Positions 34,471 to 44,744 of a stretch of 64,000 nt of DNA are shown piece by piece. Numbering within the stretch: the first letter of the stretch is position 1; every line of letters starts with the position of its first letter. The notes beneath the pieces were generated by a model, which was not told the origin of the DNA, ran no database searches, and saw only the letters and a program-made list of their open reading frames with translations. The stretch spans positions 323,002-387,001 of the forward strand of contig NZ_MSCP01000003.1 of the NCBI RefSeq assembly GCF_002954715.1, given 5' to 3'. Source of the DNA: Aliivibrio sifiae (lineage in GTDB: Bacteria > Pseudomonadota > Gammaproteobacteria > Enterobacterales > Vibrionaceae). Made by a program: the position numbers and the translations under genes.

Positions 34471-35829
34471 ATGAACTTCAGTGCAGTAATTTTAGCAGCG
34501 GGTAAAGGCACTCGCATGTATTCAAATAAACCTAAAGTACTTCATACTTTAGCGGGCAAACCAATGGCTAAGCATGTAATTGATACATGTGAAGGTCTTG
34601 GTGCTAAAAACATTCATCTTGTTTATGGTCATGGTGGTGATCAAATGCAAGCAGAGTTAGGTCAAGAACGAGTAACTTGGGTTCTTCAAGCTGAGCAATT
34701 AGGCACAGGCCATGCGGTTAATCAGGCATCGCCAGAATTTGCTGATGATGAGAAAGTATTAATTCTTTATGGTGATGTTCCACTGATTAGCGCTGAAACA
34801 GTTGAAAACTTATTAGATGCTCAACCAACTGGTGGTATAGCTTTACTTACTGTTGTTTTAGATAACCCTATGGGGTATGGACGTATTATTCGTCGTAATG
34901 GTCCTGTTATCGCTATCGTAGAACAGAAAGACGCAACAGAAGAACAGAAGCTAATTAAAGAGATTAACACCGGTGTAATGGTTGCTACGGGCGGCGATTT
35001 AAAACGTTGGCTAGCAGCTCTTAAAAATGAAAACGCACAAGGTGAATATTACCTAACTGATATTATTGCTGCTGCTCATGATGAAGGTCGTGCTGTAGAA
35101 GCGGTACACCCTGTTAGCCCGATTGAAGTTGAAGGCGTGAATGATCGTGCTCAACTTGCTCGTTTAGAAAGAGCATTCCAATTAGCACAAGCACAAAAGT
35201 TATTAGAGCAAGGGGTTATGCTTCGCGATCCTAGTCGCTTTGATCTAAGAGGATCATTACAGTGCGGTATGGATATTGAGATCGATGTGAACGTGATCAT
35301 CGAAGGTAATGTAACTCTGGGTGATAATGTTGTTATTGGTGCAGGCTGTGTACTGAAAGATTGTGAGATTGATGACAATACAATTGTTCGTCCATACAGT
35401 GTTATTGAAGGTGCAACAGTTGGTGAAGATTGTACCGTTGGCCCATTTACTCGTTTACGCCCAGGTGCTGAGCTTTGTAATGATGCTCACGTAGGTAACT
35501 TCGTTGAAGTGAAAAATGTACGTTTAGGTGAAGGCTCTAAAGCAAATCATTTAACATACCTTGGTGATGCTGAAATTGGTAAACGTGTAAATGTTGGTGC
35601 TGGTGTCATTACATGTAATTACGATGGTGCCAATAAATTTAAAACAATCATTGGTGATGATGTATTTGTTGGTTCTGATAGTCAACTGATCGCTCCGGTT
35701 ACTATCGCTAATGGCGCGACAGTCGGTGCTGGTTCAACAGTAACTAAAGACGTTAGTGAAAATGAATTATACATTAGTCGTGCGAAAGAGCGTCGAATTG
35801 CTAACTGGCAGCGTCCTGTTAAAAAATAA
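34471..35829 (+). CDS. glmU: bifunctional GlcNAc-1-P uridyltransferase / GlcN-1-P acetyltransferase
   Basis: This 452-residue enzyme makes UDP-GlcNAc for peptidoglycan and lipopolysaccharide. The N-terminal pyrophosphorylase domain has [20 protein letters not shown]. From about residue 250, a left-handed beta-helix acetyltransferase domain shows hexapeptide repeats, with the active-site region [10 protein letters not shown]...NFVEVKN. It sits downstream of atpC with its own 230-base leader, the usual gammaproteobacterial position. The glmS partner is not in the window. Confidence 0.98.
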   Translation: MNFSAVILAAGKGTRMYSNKPKVLHTLAGKPMAKHVIDTCEGLGAKNIHLVYGHGGDQMQAELGQERVTWVLQAEQLGTGHAVNQASPEFADDEKVLILYGDVPLISAETVENLLDAQPTGGIALLTVVLDNPMGYGRIIRRNGPVIAIVEQKDATEEQKLIKEINTGVMVATGGDLKRWLAALKNENAQGEYYLTDIIAAAHDEGRAVEAVHPVSPIEVEGVNDRAQLARLERAFQLAQAQKLLEQGVMLRDPSRFDLRGSLQCGMDIEIDVNVIIEGNVTLGDNVVIGAGCVLKDCEIDDNTIVRPYSVIEGATVGEDCTVGPFTRLRPGAELCNDAHVGNFVEVKNVRLGEGSKANHLTYLGDAEIGKRVNVGAGVITCNYDGANKFKTIIGDDVFVGSDSQLIAPVTIANGATVGAGSTVTKDVSENELYISRAKERRIANWQRPVKK

Positions 35830-35852
35830 TTAATCTGTAGTGTATGGATAGT

Positions 35853-35881
35853 AAAAAAGAAGTCACTTAGGCTTCTTTTTT
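35853..35881 (+). terminator. terminator of glmU
   Basis: AAAAAAGAAG and CTTCTTTTTT pair around a 9-nt loop directly after glmU. Confidence 0.75.
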
Positions 35882-35924
35882 ATGTCTATAATTTGTGCTT
35901 AATTGTTTTACTCAAATTGCAGAT

Positions 35925-35956
35925 AAAAAAAATGCTGACCGAAGTCAGCATTTTTT
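35925..35956 (-). terminator. terminator of the cold-shock gene
   Basis: AATGCTGAC / GTCAGCATT with loop cgaa is flanked by A and T runs on both sides, so it can act in both directions. It lies 24 bases after the csp stop. Confidence 0.85.
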
Positions 35957-35979
35957 AGAATTCAATTCGAAAATTCGAA

Positions 35980-36189
35980 TTACTCACCAACAACGTTAGC
36001 TGCTTGTGGGCCTTTTTGACCTTGTTCAACTTCGAAAGAAACCTTTTGGCCTTCTTTCAGAGTTTTGAAGCCTTCAGATGCGATAGCACGGAAGTGAACG
36101 AATACGTCAGCGCCGCCGTTATCTTGAGTAATGAAGCCGAAACCTTTCTCTTCGTTAAACCACTTAACGATACCAGTTGTTTTAGACAT
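35980..36189 (-). CDS. cold-shock protein, CspA family
   Basis: This 69-residue single OB-fold RNA chaperone has RNP1 KGFGFI (residues 16-21) and RNP2 VFVHF. The start at 36189 ([18 protein letters not shown]) matches the family. A longer in-frame start at 36246 would add 19 untypical residues, and the ribosome site GGATATAT fits 36189. An AT-rich, structured leader of up to ~270 bases precedes it, as in cold-induced csp genes. Which paralogue (CspA, C, E) cannot be settled by eye. Confidence 0.95.
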   Translation of the reverse strand: MSKTTGIVKWFNEEKGFGFITQDNGGADVFVHFRAIASEGFKTLKEGQKVSFEVEQGQKGPQAANVVGE

Positions 36190-36466
36190 AATATATATCC
36201 TAATTTTTTTAATTAAATAATTCGCATAATGCGAAGTTGTAGCCATAAAGAATTATTTATTTGAGGTAAAACATATGTATAAAAAGCTTCAAGCATAACT
36301 GGTAAAGCAGTATAACGAAGGTTTCAAAAGCATAATATTACAGATAAATAGGTCTGTTTACAGGCCGAGAAAAATAATAGCATTTTTTAACCGATTGTAT
36401 AGCATAATTTCAAAAATGAATGAAAATAAGGCTAAAATTTACTTAGCCTTATTACGCCGTACGGTC
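36190..36466 (-). promoter_or_regulatory. long structured leader of the cold-shock gene
   Basis: This gene-free stretch between ilvA and csp probably holds a long 5' UTR. It has a perfect palindrome TTCGCAT-a-ATGCGAA at 36221-36235, about 32 bases before the ATG, and a hairpin GGTCTGT / ACAGGCC at 36351-36366. The ilvA end lies at 36467. I could not assign a promoter or a recognisable cold box with confidence. Confidence 0.45.
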
Positions 36467-37999
36467 TTAAGATAAAAAGAATCGATAAGCTAGATTATCT
36501 GTTTCATCTTTCCATTGGTAACCAAGCTCTTCAAGGTGTTTTGAAAAACTAACAAGATCGGAATCCGTTAATTCAAAACCACATAAAACACGACCGTAAT
36601 CAGCGCCATGGTTACGATAATTAAAGAGACTAATATTCCAATGAGTGCCTAAGGTACTTAAGAATTTAACCAATGCTCCTGGGTATTCTGGGAACTCAAA
36701 GCTATATAATCTTTCTTTTAATGATTTAGATGGTTTTCCACCAATCATGTAGCGAATATGGAGTTTTGCCATTTCATTATCAGATAGGTCTACGACGGGA
36801 TAGTCGCCTTGTTGTAAGTCATTAATTATATTATCTAGCTCTTGCTGCCCTTCTTGTAATCGAACACCTACAAAAATATTAGCTGATTTATCATCGTTAT
36901 AACGATAGTTAAATTCAGTAACTGCTCGACCACCAATAAGGTTACAAAACTCGAAGAATGCACCTTGGCGTTCAGGAATCGTTACCGCTAACAACCCTTC
37001 TCTTTTTTCACCAAGTTCACATCGTTCAGAAACATAACGTAAGCCATGAAAATTAGTATTTGCGCCAGAAAGAACCGTCGCTAACTGCTTACCTTTCAGT
37101 TGATGTTTATCGGCGAATTTTTTGAGACCTGCGAGTGCTAATGCGCCTGATGGTTCAGCAATTGCACGAGTATCTTCAAAAATGTCTTTGACGGCAGCGC
37201 AGATTTCATCGCTAGAAACGGTAATATGTCCATCAATATATTTTTGGCATAAACGGAATGTTTCATCCCCAATGCGTTTTACGGCGACACCATCAGCAAA
37301 CATACTTACTTGATCTAGAACGACGGGTTCTCCTGCATCTAACGCGGCTTTTAAACAAGCTGAGTCTTCCGGTTCTACAGCAATGACTTTAATTTCAGGC
37401 ATTAATTGTTTAATAAGAACAGCAACACCAGCGGCTAAACCACCACCACCAACAGGAACAAAAATATAATCTAAATGCCCATTTTGTTGTAGCATTTCCA
37501 TTCCTATTGTTCCTTGACCAGCTATCACAAGTGGATGATCAAATGGAGGAACAAATGTATAACCATGGAGTTCTGATAAGCGTTCTGCTTCTGCTTTGGC
37601 TTCATCAAAATTACTGCCATGAAGAACCACATTGCCGCCAAAGCCTTTTACCGCTTCTACTTTTATATCTGGAGTGGTGCGTGGCATAACTATTGTGGTT
37701 TGAATTCCAAGTTTAGTACCAGATAACGCCATTCCTTGAGCATGGTTTCCTGCAGATGCCGCGATAACGCCAGCTTTCTTTTGCTCTTCAGTTAGACTAG
37801 AAACCATATTGTAAGCGCCACGAAGCTTGAATGAGTGAACCGGTTGACGGTCTTCTCGCTTCAATTGAACTCGGTTTTGAATACGTTCTGACAAACGAGG
37901 CATATCTTGAAGTGGTGTCACTGTGGCCACTTCATAGATTGGTGCTCGTAAGATCTGACGCAGATATTCTGCGCCAGTTTGATTAGAAGGTGTAGGCAT
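36467..37999 (-). CDS. ilvA: threonine ammonia-lyase, biosynthetic
   Basis: This 510-residue PLP enzyme converts threonine to 2-oxobutanoate, the first step to isoleucine. The Schiff-base lysine is in HSFKLRGAYNM near residue 57. SAGNHAQGMA and the glycine-rich phosphate loop VPVGGGGLAAGVA follow. Two C-terminal ACT-like domains (from about residue 325) mark the isoleucine-inhibited biosynthetic form. It is the last gene of ilvGMDA and begins 4 bases after ilvD. Confidence 0.97.
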   Translation of the reverse strand: MPTPSNQTGAEYLRQILRAPIYEVATVTPLQDMPRLSERIQNRVQLKREDRQPVHSFKLRGAYNMVSSLTEEQKKAGVIAASAGNHAQGMALSGTKLGIQTTIVMPRTTPDIKVEAVKGFGGNVVLHGSNFDEAKAEAERLSELHGYTFVPPFDHPLVIAGQGTIGMEMLQQNGHLDYIFVPVGGGGLAAGVAVLIKQLMPEIKVIAVEPEDSACLKAALDAGEPVVLDQVSMFADGVAVKRIGDETFRLCQKYIDGHITVSSDEICAAVKDIFEDTRAIAEPSGALALAGLKKFADKHQLKGKQLATVLSGANTNFHGLRYVSERCELGEKREGLLAVTIPERQGAFFEFCNLIGGRAVTEFNYRYNDDKSANIFVGVRLQEGQQELDNIINDLQQGDYPVVDLSDNEMAKLHIRYMIGGKPSKSLKERLYSFEFPEYPGALVKFLSTLGTHWNISLFNYRNHGADYGRVLCGFELTDSDLVSFSKHLEELGYQWKDETDNLAYRFFLS

Positions 38000-38003
38000 A
38001 AAC

Positions 38004-39866
38004 TTATCCCTCTAACTTAGATTTATCACGTACTGCACCTTTGTCTGCACTAGTTGCCATCATTGCATAGGCTTTTAATGCAAAAGAGACTTCACGTTGA
38101 CGATTGACGGGTTTCCAGCCTAATTGGTCTTGTTTCACTCGACGTTCAGCCAATTCCACGTCAGATACATCAAGAGTAATTGAGCGACTTGGAATATCAA
38201 TCGTAATGATGTCGCCTGTATTTACTAAACCAATAGTACCGCCACTTGCTGCTTCTGGTGAGGCGTGACCAATTGATAGACCAGATGTGCCACCAGAGAA
38301 TCGACCATCAGTAAGTAATGCACAAGCTTTGCCTAGTCCCATTGATTTAAGGTAAGTGGTTGGATACAGCATTTCTTGCATGCCTGGGCCACCTTTAGGA
38401 CCTTCGTAGCGAATAACAACCACATCACCTGCCTTTACTTTTCCTCCTAAAATCCCTTCTACTGCGGTATCTTGGCTTTCAAATACAATGGCAGGACCTT
38501 GGAATTTAAGGTTATCTTCATCAACACCGGCAGTTTTAACAATACAGCCATCAACGGCGATGTTACCAGAAAGAACCGCTAGTCCACCTTCTTGGCTAAA
38601 GGCATTCTCTTTGGTTCGAATACAACCATTTTCGCGATCATCATCAAGACGATCCCAACGACAATCTTGTGAGAAGGCTTTGGTTGTTCGAATACCCGCA
38701 GGACCTGCACGGAAGAACTTAAGTACCGCTTCATCTTCAGTTTGCATTATGTCGTATTGAGCCAATTGCTCTTTCATCGTTAAACCAAGCACGGTATTAG
38801 TATCGCTATTAAGTAGATTTGCACGATCAAGCTCACCAAGGATAGCCATTACTCCACCTGCACGGTGAACATCTTCCATGTGATACTTTGGTGTTGATGG
38901 CGCTACTTTACATAAGTGAGGTACACGACGAGACATGGCATCTATATCATCCATATCAAAATCAATGTCACCCTCTTGGGCTGAAGCAATAAGGTGAAGT
39001 ACCGTATTACTTGATCCACCCATTGCAATATCTAATGCCATTGCGTTTTCAAAGGCTGCTTTGTTTGCAATATTACGTGGTAGAGCTGAATCATCACCTT
39101 GTTCGTAATAACGTTTTGTTAGAGTAACGATGCGCTTACCTGCATTGATAAATAGCTCTTCACGATCGGCGTGTGTCGCCAACATTGAGCCATTACCCGG
39201 TTGAGATAAACCAAGTGCTTCAGTTAGGCAGTTCATTGAGTTAGCGGTAAACATACCAGAACATGAACCACATGTTGGACACGCAGAGCGTTCTACTTGC
39301 TCACTTTGTTCATCTGAAATAGTTGGATCGGCGCCTTGGATCATTGCGTCGACAAGATCCAGCTTGATTATTTGATCTGAAAGCTTAGTTTTACCTGCTT
39401 CCATTGGGCCACCAGACACAAAGATCACCGGAATGTTAAGGCGCATTGCTGCCATCATCATTCCAGGAGTGATTTTGTCACAGTTAGAAATACAAACCAT
39501 AGCATCGGCACAGTGAGCATTGACCATGTATTCAACAGAGTCCGCGATCAGTTCACGTGACGGTAGTGAATAAAGCATGCCACCGTGACCCATTGCAATA
39601 CCATCATCGACAGCGATGGTATTAAATTCTTTAGCTATGCCGCCTACTTTTTCAATTTCTCCAGCAACCAGTTGGCCCATGTCTTTTAGGTGAACGTGAC
39701 CCGGAACAAATTGAGTAAAGGAGTTAACTACGGCAATGATTGGTTTGCCAAAATCTTCTTCTTTTACGCCTGTTGCGCGCCATAATGCGCGAGCTCCAGC
39801 CATATTACGACCATGAGTTGTGGTGGCTGAACGGTATCTGTTTTTAGGTGCTGTAGGCATTGTCAT
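38004..39866 (-). CDS. ilvD: dihydroxy-acid dehydratase
   Basis: This 620-residue iron-sulfur enzyme of valine and isoleucine synthesis has cluster cysteines in [13 protein letters not shown] and [18 protein letters not shown]. The protein starts [23 protein letters not shown] 39866 is nearest to the AAAGGATTA ribosome site; ATG 39860, giving MPTAPKNRY, is an equally possible start. The sequence tracks E. coli IlvD along its whole length. Confidence 0.97.
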   Translation of the reverse strand: MTMPTAPKNRYRSATTTHGRNMAGARALWRATGVKEEDFGKPIIAVVNSFTQFVPGHVHLKDMGQLVAGEIEKVGGIAKEFNTIAVDDGIAMGHGGMLYSLPSRELIADSVEYMVNAHCADAMVCISNCDKITPGMMMAAMRLNIPVIFVSGGPMEAGKTKLSDQIIKLDLVDAMIQGADPTISDEQSEQVERSACPTCGSCSGMFTANSMNCLTEALGLSQPGNGSMLATHADREELFINAGKRIVTLTKRYYEQGDDSALPRNIANKAAFENAMALDIAMGGSSNTVLHLIASAQEGDIDFDMDDIDAMSRRVPHLCKVAPSTPKYHMEDVHRAGGVMAILGELDRANLLNSDTNTVLGLTMKEQLAQYDIMQTEDEAVLKFFRAGPAGIRTTKAFSQDCRWDRLDDDRENGCIRTKENAFSQEGGLAVLSGNIAVDGCIVKTAGVDEDNLKFQGPAIVFESQDTAVEGILGGKVKAGDVVVIRYEGPKGGPGMQEMLYPTTYLKSMGLGKACALLTDGRFSGGTSGLSIGHASPEAASGGTIGLVNTGDIITIDIPSRSITLDVSDVELAERRVKQDQLGWKPVNRQREVSFALKAYAMMATSADKGAVRDKSKLEG

Positions 39867-39886
39867 TAATCCTTTAAATTTTTATC

Positions 39887-40132
39887 TTATGCGCGATTTA
39901 ATGTAGAGACATGAACCGCGGTAATATCCCAAAGTTTTTCAATTTGATTCGTAAGCAGGCTGATAGGACGGTCACTTTCTACGATAATCTCGATAGCAGC
40001 AACACCACTTGCTTGATTTTGAGTCGCCAGTACTTGCTTGATAGCAAAGCCGCGGTGACGGATAACTCGTAATACGCGTTCTAATAATACCGGTTTGTCT
40101 GTGGCTTCAATTTCTAAAATATAACGTTGCAT
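39887..40132 (-). CDS. ilvM: acetolactate synthase II small subunit
   Basis: This 81-residue ACT-type regulatory subunit of acetohydroxyacid synthase II begins QRYILEIEATDKPVLLERVL with the beta-alpha-beta ACT pattern and RHRGFAIKQV. It binds and activates IlvG. It overlaps the ilvG stop by one base, so the subunits are coupled in translation. Length is close to that of E. coli IlvM (87). Confidence 0.95.
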   Translation of the reverse strand: MQRYILEIEATDKPVLLERVLRVIRHRGFAIKQVLATQNQASGVAAIEIIVESDRPISLLTNQIEKLWDITAVHVSTLNRA

Positions 40133-41778
40133 TATTCACCCTCCACCATGTCTTGGTTTGCAGCCCCTGGCGGAACAAGTGGCCATACGTTTTCTTCTTC
40201 AGAGATAAGCACATGCAGCATATAAGCAGTTTTACTTTCTAATAGTTCTTTTAGTGCAGGTTCTACTTCTTCTTTGCGTGTGATGGTTTTCCCTGGAATA
40301 TTGAATGCTGCTGCTAATGCGACAAAGTCAGGGTTATCATCAAGGATGGTTTCACTATGACGGCCATCAAAGAACAGTGATTGCCATTGGCGAACCATAC
40401 CTAGACGCTGGTTGTTTAATAGCACCATTTTTACTGGAATTTGTTTACGCTTTAATGTGCCTAGTTCTTGAACATTCATCATAAATGAACCGTCACCAGT
40501 GATAAGAATGGATTCATCATCAGGGCGAGCGACTTTGGCTCCCATTGCTGCAGGTAAACCAAACCCCATGGTGCCAAGACCTGCTGAGGTTAAGTAGTTT
40601 TCAGGCGCGCGAGGTTGAATATGCTGAGCTGCCCACATTTGGTGCTGACCAACATCGGTAGCAACAATCGAGCTGTCTGGCATCATGTCCGATAGCTGCT
40701 TTAATAGTAATGGTGCGTAGATTAGGTCTCCGGGGTGATCGTAACGCCATTTAAATTCAGCACGCAGAGCTGAAACATGCTCTAACCATGGGGTAATGTC
40801 TTGAGATGCACTTAACTGAGGTAAAACAACATTAATGTCGCCACGTAATGTGGAATGAGCGTGACGAAGTTTATTGAATTCTGCAGCATCTATATCGATG
40901 TGAATCACTTTGGCATGAGGGGCAAAACCTTCAAGTTTGCCTGTTACTCGGTCATCAAAGCGAGCACCAACAACGATTAATAAATCAGAATCCTGCACAA
41001 TAAGGTTTGCCGCTTTGGTGCCGTGCATTCCAACCATTCCGAGATAATGAGGATCATGGCGAGCTATTGACCCTAATCCTTTTAGCGTACTTACTGAAGG
41101 CATTGGGTTGTTGTTTAAAAATTCACGAACGGCATCGGTAGCATGAGCCAATTGAACGCCACCACCAACATATAAAACAGGCTTTTTACTTGATTTTAAA
41201 ATGACTTGTGCGGCTTCAATATTTTCAGGAGATACGACAGGAATACTTGGTGCTTCAAAATGAGGAAGAGTTGTTACAGGAGCTTCTGCAACTTGTACGT
41301 CTTTAGCTATATCTATTAATACGGGGCCTGGTCGGCCAGATTTAGCTACTTCAAAGGCTTCAGCAATGACTGGTGCCAGTTCATTAATGTCAGTAACAAG
41401 GTAACTGTGTTTGGTACAAGAGAGAGACATACCAATGACATCCATTTCTTGGAAGGCATCAGTACCAATTAAATGACTAGCAACTTGTCCTGTGATGGCA
41501 ACAAGGGGAATAGAGTCAAGCATTGCATCAGCAAGACCTGTTATTAGGTTAGTTGCTCCAGGGCCTGACGTTGCAAGGCAAACCGCAACATCTTTACTGG
41601 CTCGTGCCATACCAATGGCAGCCATTGCCGCACCTTGCTCATGTCGACATAAAATGTGTTCTACACCGCCGTCATACAAGGCGTCATAGATAGGCATAAT
41701 TGCCCCGCCTGGATAACCAAAAACGGTGGTGATCCCTTCATCTCTCAAAGCTTTAACTACTAACTGTGAGCCATTCAT
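40132..41778 (-). CDS. ilvG: acetolactate synthase II large subunit
   Basis: This 548-residue TPP enzyme condenses pyruvate with pyruvate or 2-oxobutanoate. The catalytic glutamate is in [16 protein letters not shown] near residue 47, and the TPP motif runs [20 protein letters not shown] near residue 425. FAD-binding central domain present. The frame is intact, unlike the frameshifted ilvG of E. coli K-12, so isozyme II should be functional. It opens ilvGMDA and is preceded by a leader peptide and attenuator. Confidence 0.97.
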   Translation of the reverse strand: MNGSQLVVKALRDEGITTVFGYPGGAIMPIYDALYDGGVEHILCRHEQGAAMAAIGMARASKDVAVCLATSGPGATNLITGLADAMLDSIPLVAITGQVASHLIGTDAFQEMDVIGMSLSCTKHSYLVTDINELAPVIAEAFEVAKSGRPGPVLIDIAKDVQVAEAPVTTLPHFEAPSIPVVSPENIEAAQVILKSSKKPVLYVGGGVQLAHATDAVREFLNNNPMPSVSTLKGLGSIARHDPHYLGMVGMHGTKAANLIVQDSDLLIVVGARFDDRVTGKLEGFAPHAKVIHIDIDAAEFNKLRHAHSTLRGDINVVLPQLSASQDITPWLEHVSALRAEFKWRYDHPGDLIYAPLLLKQLSDMMPDSSIVATDVGQHQMWAAQHIQPRAPENYLTSAGLGTMGFGLPAAMGAKVARPDDESILITGDGSFMMNVQELGTLKRKQIPVKMVLLNNQRLGMVRQWQSLFFDGRHSETILDDNPDFVALAAAFNIPGKTITRKEEVEPALKELLESKTAYMLHVLISEEENVWPLVPPGAANQDMVEGE

Positions 41779-41851
41779 ACACTGTCGCTCCCTGCGTGAG
41801 TGATTCTTTCTCTATTCTTGCACATCATGTGCTCCCATTTCTTCCTGAATC

Positions 41852-41893
41852 TATAAAAAAACCCCCTTGCTTGTTAGCTTGGGGGTTTTAAGT
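41852..41893 (-). promoter_or_regulatory. attenuator hairpin of the ilvGMDA operon
   Basis: On the minus strand, ACCCCCAAGC and GCAAGGGGGT pair around TAACAA (small internal AA/AA mismatch) and seven T follow. The hairpin lies about 30 bases after the ilvL stop and 75 before ilvG. Ribosome stalling in ilvL would favour an alternative fold and read-through. Confidence 0.85.
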
Positions 41894-41922
41894 GTGCGTT
41901 GCTGTTGCTACTTTTTGCTCAC

Positions 41923-41997
41923 TTATCCCCGCGCGGTGACCAGAATCACCACGAGAATGTTAATAATTAGAATATTAAGTTGAGCAAACAAGGTCAT
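41923..41997 (-). CDS. ilvL: ilv operon leader peptide
   Basis: This 24-codon ORF starts ATG at 41997 and encodes MTLFAQLNILIINILVVILV followed by TARG. Thirteen of 24 residues are Ile, Leu or Val, the three amino acids that control ilvGMDA by attenuation in enterobacteria. An attenuator follows at once. The peptide itself needs no function; its translation rate senses charged tRNAs. The sequence differs from E. coli IlvL, but composition, size and position agree. Overlooked by ordinary length cut-offs. Confidence 0.88.
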   Translation of the reverse strand: MTLFAQLNILIINILVVILVTARG

Positions 41998-42183
41998 TTA
42001 ATCTATCCGTAAACGTGTTTTTTTTGATAATTCGTTACATTAACTTAGTGGTAACACAGACATGGCTCTCATGACAAGAAAAAACTCTCATTTTATTCAC
42101 AATTCTCGTTCATTTAGCGCTTATATATAACAAATCAATAAAATTCTTCGAAATAGTCGCTTTATAAATAATTGGGTAGGGAA

Positions 42184-43710
42184 ATGGGATTAGCAATAAT
42201 ACACAGTCGAGCATGCGTAGGTGTAGAGGCGCCAGAGGTCACTGTTGAGGTTCATATTAGTAATGGAATGCCAGGGTTCAGTTTAGTTGGGTTACCAGAA
42301 ACGACCGTAAAAGAAGCAAAAGACAGGGTAAGAAGTGCAATCATTAATGCGAACTTCGAGTTTCCATCAAAACGAATTACAGTTAACTTAGCTCCTGCAG
42401 ATTTACCCAAAGAAGGAGGGCGATTTGATCTCCCTATTGCGCTTGGTATTCTTGCCGCTTCAGATCAGATCCCTGAGACAAAACTGCGAGGACATGAATT
42501 TGTGGGAGAGCTTGCTCTTTCTGGGGAGTTACGTCGAGTAAAAGGCGTGTTACCTGCGGCGTTAGCGTCATTAAAATCCAATCGTTGTTTAATTGTACCT
42601 GACGATAATGGTGATCAAGCTGCGCTAGTTGGCAAGGATATTCATAAATCAGCACCTCACCTATTATCTGTGTGTGGGTTTTTATGTGGTCAACAACAGC
42701 TTGGGTTATTAACCTCTTCTCCTATAGATGAGCCTATACAATATCTTGATCGTGATCTTCAAGATATTATCGGACAGCAACAGGGAAAAAGAGCATTAGA
42801 GATAGCTGCTGCGGGGGGACATAATCTTTTATACCTTGGCCCTCCTGGTACAGGGAAAACAATGTTGGCTTCTCGCATGAGTGATTTACTTCCAGAAATG
42901 ACTAACGATGAAGCGTTAGAAACCGCCGCAGTTGCTTCATTAACTCATCAACATATTAATGAATCTAATTGGCGTGCTCGTCCGTTTCGTTCTCCACATC
43001 ATTCTAGCTCTATGGCCGCTTTGGTTGGTGGCGGATCGATTCCTAGACCGGGAGAAATTTCACTAGCTCATAATGGTATTTTATTTTTGGACGAAATGCC
43101 TGAGTTTGAAAGAAAGGTACTTGATTCACTGCGTGAGCCATTAGAGTCTGGGGAGATTGTCATTTCTCGTGCAGCAAGTAAGACTCGATTCCCTGCTCGT
43201 TTTCAATTGGTTGGTGCATTAAATCCTAGCCCTACAGGGTATTATGAAGGGAATCAAACTCGTACTAATCCTCAATTAATACTCCGTTACCTTAACCGAA
43301 TTTCAGGCCCTTTGCTTGACCGTTTTGATATGTCATTAGAGATACCTCTCTTACCTAAAGGAACACTAACAGAAGGAGGAGATAGAGGAGAGTCGACACA
43401 AAAAGTAAAGGCGAGAGTTCTTGTTGCTCGTGCCCGAATGCTTGAACGCAGTAATAAGGTGAATGCTTTACTAGGCAGCAGAGAGGTCGAGAAATATTGC
43501 CCATTAATAAAGGAAGATGCGGCATTTTTAGAAAATACACTTCATCAACTTGGTCTTTCTATTCGTGCTTATCATCGAATAATTAAAGTGTCGAGAACCA
43601 TTGCAGATCTAGCAGGAGAAGAACAAATTCAACGGATTCACCTTGCTGAAGCTGTTGGATATAGAGCGATGGACCGTTTGTTAAAGCAACTTACTGCTCA
43701 GGCTGTGTAG
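42184..43710 (+). CDS. comM: ComM / YifB family AAA+ helicase
   Basis: This 508-residue protein starts at ATG 42184 (MGLAIIHSRACVGVEAPEV); an in-frame TTG 12 bases upstream is unlikely. The N-terminal Lon-protease-like domain (~1-170) is followed by an Mg-chelatase-type AAA+ domain, with Walker A LGPPGTGKTMLASRM near 218, Walker B ILFLDEMPEF and SPTGYYEGN. ComM is a hexameric branch-migration helicase that extends heteroduplex in natural transformation. With dprA at 57.5 kb, this suggests transformability, as in other vibrios. It is divergent from ilvL. Confidence 0.95.
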   Translation: MGLAIIHSRACVGVEAPEVTVEVHISNGMPGFSLVGLPETTVKEAKDRVRSAIINANFEFPSKRITVNLAPADLPKEGGRFDLPIALGILAASDQIPETKLRGHEFVGELALSGELRRVKGVLPAALASLKSNRCLIVPDDNGDQAALVGKDIHKSAPHLLSVCGFLCGQQQLGLLTSSPIDEPIQYLDRDLQDIIGQQQGKRALEIAAAGGHNLLYLGPPGTGKTMLASRMSDLLPEMTNDEALETAAVASLTHQHINESNWRARPFRSPHHSSSMAALVGGGSIPRPGEISLAHNGILFLDEMPEFERKVLDSLREPLESGEIVISRAASKTRFPARFQLVGALNPSPTGYYEGNQTRTNPQLILRYLNRISGPLLDRFDMSLEIPLLPKGTLTEGGDRGESTQKVKARVLVARARMLERSNKVNALLGSREVEKYCPLIKEDAAFLENTLHQLGLSIRAYHRIIKVSRTIADLAGEEQIQRIHLAEAVGYRAMDRLLKQLTAQAV

Positions 43711-43797
43711 TACTTTTTTATTTAGATGGGCGTAAAGATGATTACAAAAACAAAGTGAGGCTTGTTATGATATGAGCAATTTTCACCCTGTTAATAA

Positions 43798-44667
43798 ATG
43801 AAGAGCCTTATGTTTGCTAATATTCGACTGGTTATCAGTGTTTTGCTTGTAATGCTTAATACAGCGTTAACCTCTTTGATTATCAGTTTTTTTGCTGTTA
43901 TCAAACTCATACTTCCTTTTTATTTTATAAAAAAAATCACAGTATCAATGGCAAATAAAACCTTGTGGGGTTGGGCTACATTGAATCTTTGGATGTTGAA
44001 TGTGAATAACACCATCGAATGGGTTGTTGATGGTGGTGATGAGCTTTCTCAAGATAAATGGTATTTACTTCTTTCTAATCATGTAAGCTGGGCTGATATC
44101 GTTATATTGTCATCAGTGATGAAAGATAAAATACCAATGACCAAATTCTTTTTAAAGTATGAATTGCTTTACGTCCCGTTTGTAGGTCTAGCGTGCTGGG
44201 GCGCAGATATGCCTTTCATGCGTCGTGATCCTGAACGCCGTGAAGATGACTTTAAAGCGATCCAAAAATCATGTAACAACTTCCGTTCTGTACCTACAAC
44301 CGTTGTTAATTTTGTTGAAGGAACACGAGCAACGCCAGAAAAGCTAAAAGAAGCACGCACACCTTATCAGCATTTATTTAAACCAAAGATAGGTGGAATT
44401 GCCTTTACCCTTTCTGCTATGGGCGAGTTATTTGATGGCATTGTGGACGTTACTTTAGCTTATCCTGATAATCAGGATTCCCCTTTTACTGATATGCTGC
44501 AAGGTAAACTGACTAAAGTGGTTGTTCGTATTAATTTGCACGAAAATGATGAGAAAGTGAATGGTGATTATTTTGGTGACAAAGTGTTTAAACGCAGTTT
44601 CCATAAGTGGATAAATGATTTATGGAAAGAGAAAGATGAGTACCTGCAAGGTATTTTAAAGAAATGA
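43798..44667 (+). CDS. yihG: 1-acyl-glycerol-3-phosphate acyltransferase-like protein YihG
   Basis: This 289-residue PlsC-family membrane acyltransferase has two hydrophobic N-terminal segments (about residues 8-30 and 33-55). The HX4D catalytic motif is LLSNHVSWADIVIL near residue 95, the FMRRDPERR segment follows, and VNFVEGTR binds substrate. Full-length similarity to E. coli YihG, including FLKYELLYVPFVGLACWGAD and FKRSFHKWINDLW, is clear. It is thought to place acyl chains at the sn-2 position of phospholipids. Start may be ATG 43798 or 43810. It is convergent with dsbA across a terminator. Confidence 0.92.
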   Translation: MKSLMFANIRLVISVLLVMLNTALTSLIISFFAVIKLILPFYFIKKITVSMANKTLWGWATLNLWMLNVNNTIEWVVDGGDELSQDKWYLLLSNHVSWADIVILSSVMKDKIPMTKFFLKYELLYVPFVGLACWGADMPFMRRDPERREDDFKAIQKSCNNFRSVPTTVVNFVEGTRATPEKLKEARTPYQHLFKPKIGGIAFTLSAMGELFDGIVDVTLAYPDNQDSPFTDMLQGKLTKVVVRINLHENDEKVNGDYFGDKVFKRSFHKWINDLWKEKDEYLQGILKK

Positions 44668-44680
44668 ACTTAGATATATA

Positions 44681-44710
44681 AAAAAGGGAGCGAATTATCG
44701 CTCCCTTTTT
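44681..44710. terminator. bidirectional terminator between yihG and dsbA
   Basis: A perfect 12-bp stem AAAAAGGGAGCG / CGCTCCCTTTTT with loop AATTAT carries A and T runs for both strands. Confidence 0.9.
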
Positions 44711-44744
44711 AGTCTCTATTACTTTTTAGGATAATACCGTTTAA

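Noticed and set aside
36213..36296. 27-codon upstream ORF in the csp leader
   Set aside because: No ribosome site and no composition bias; length is within chance for AT-rich leader DNA.
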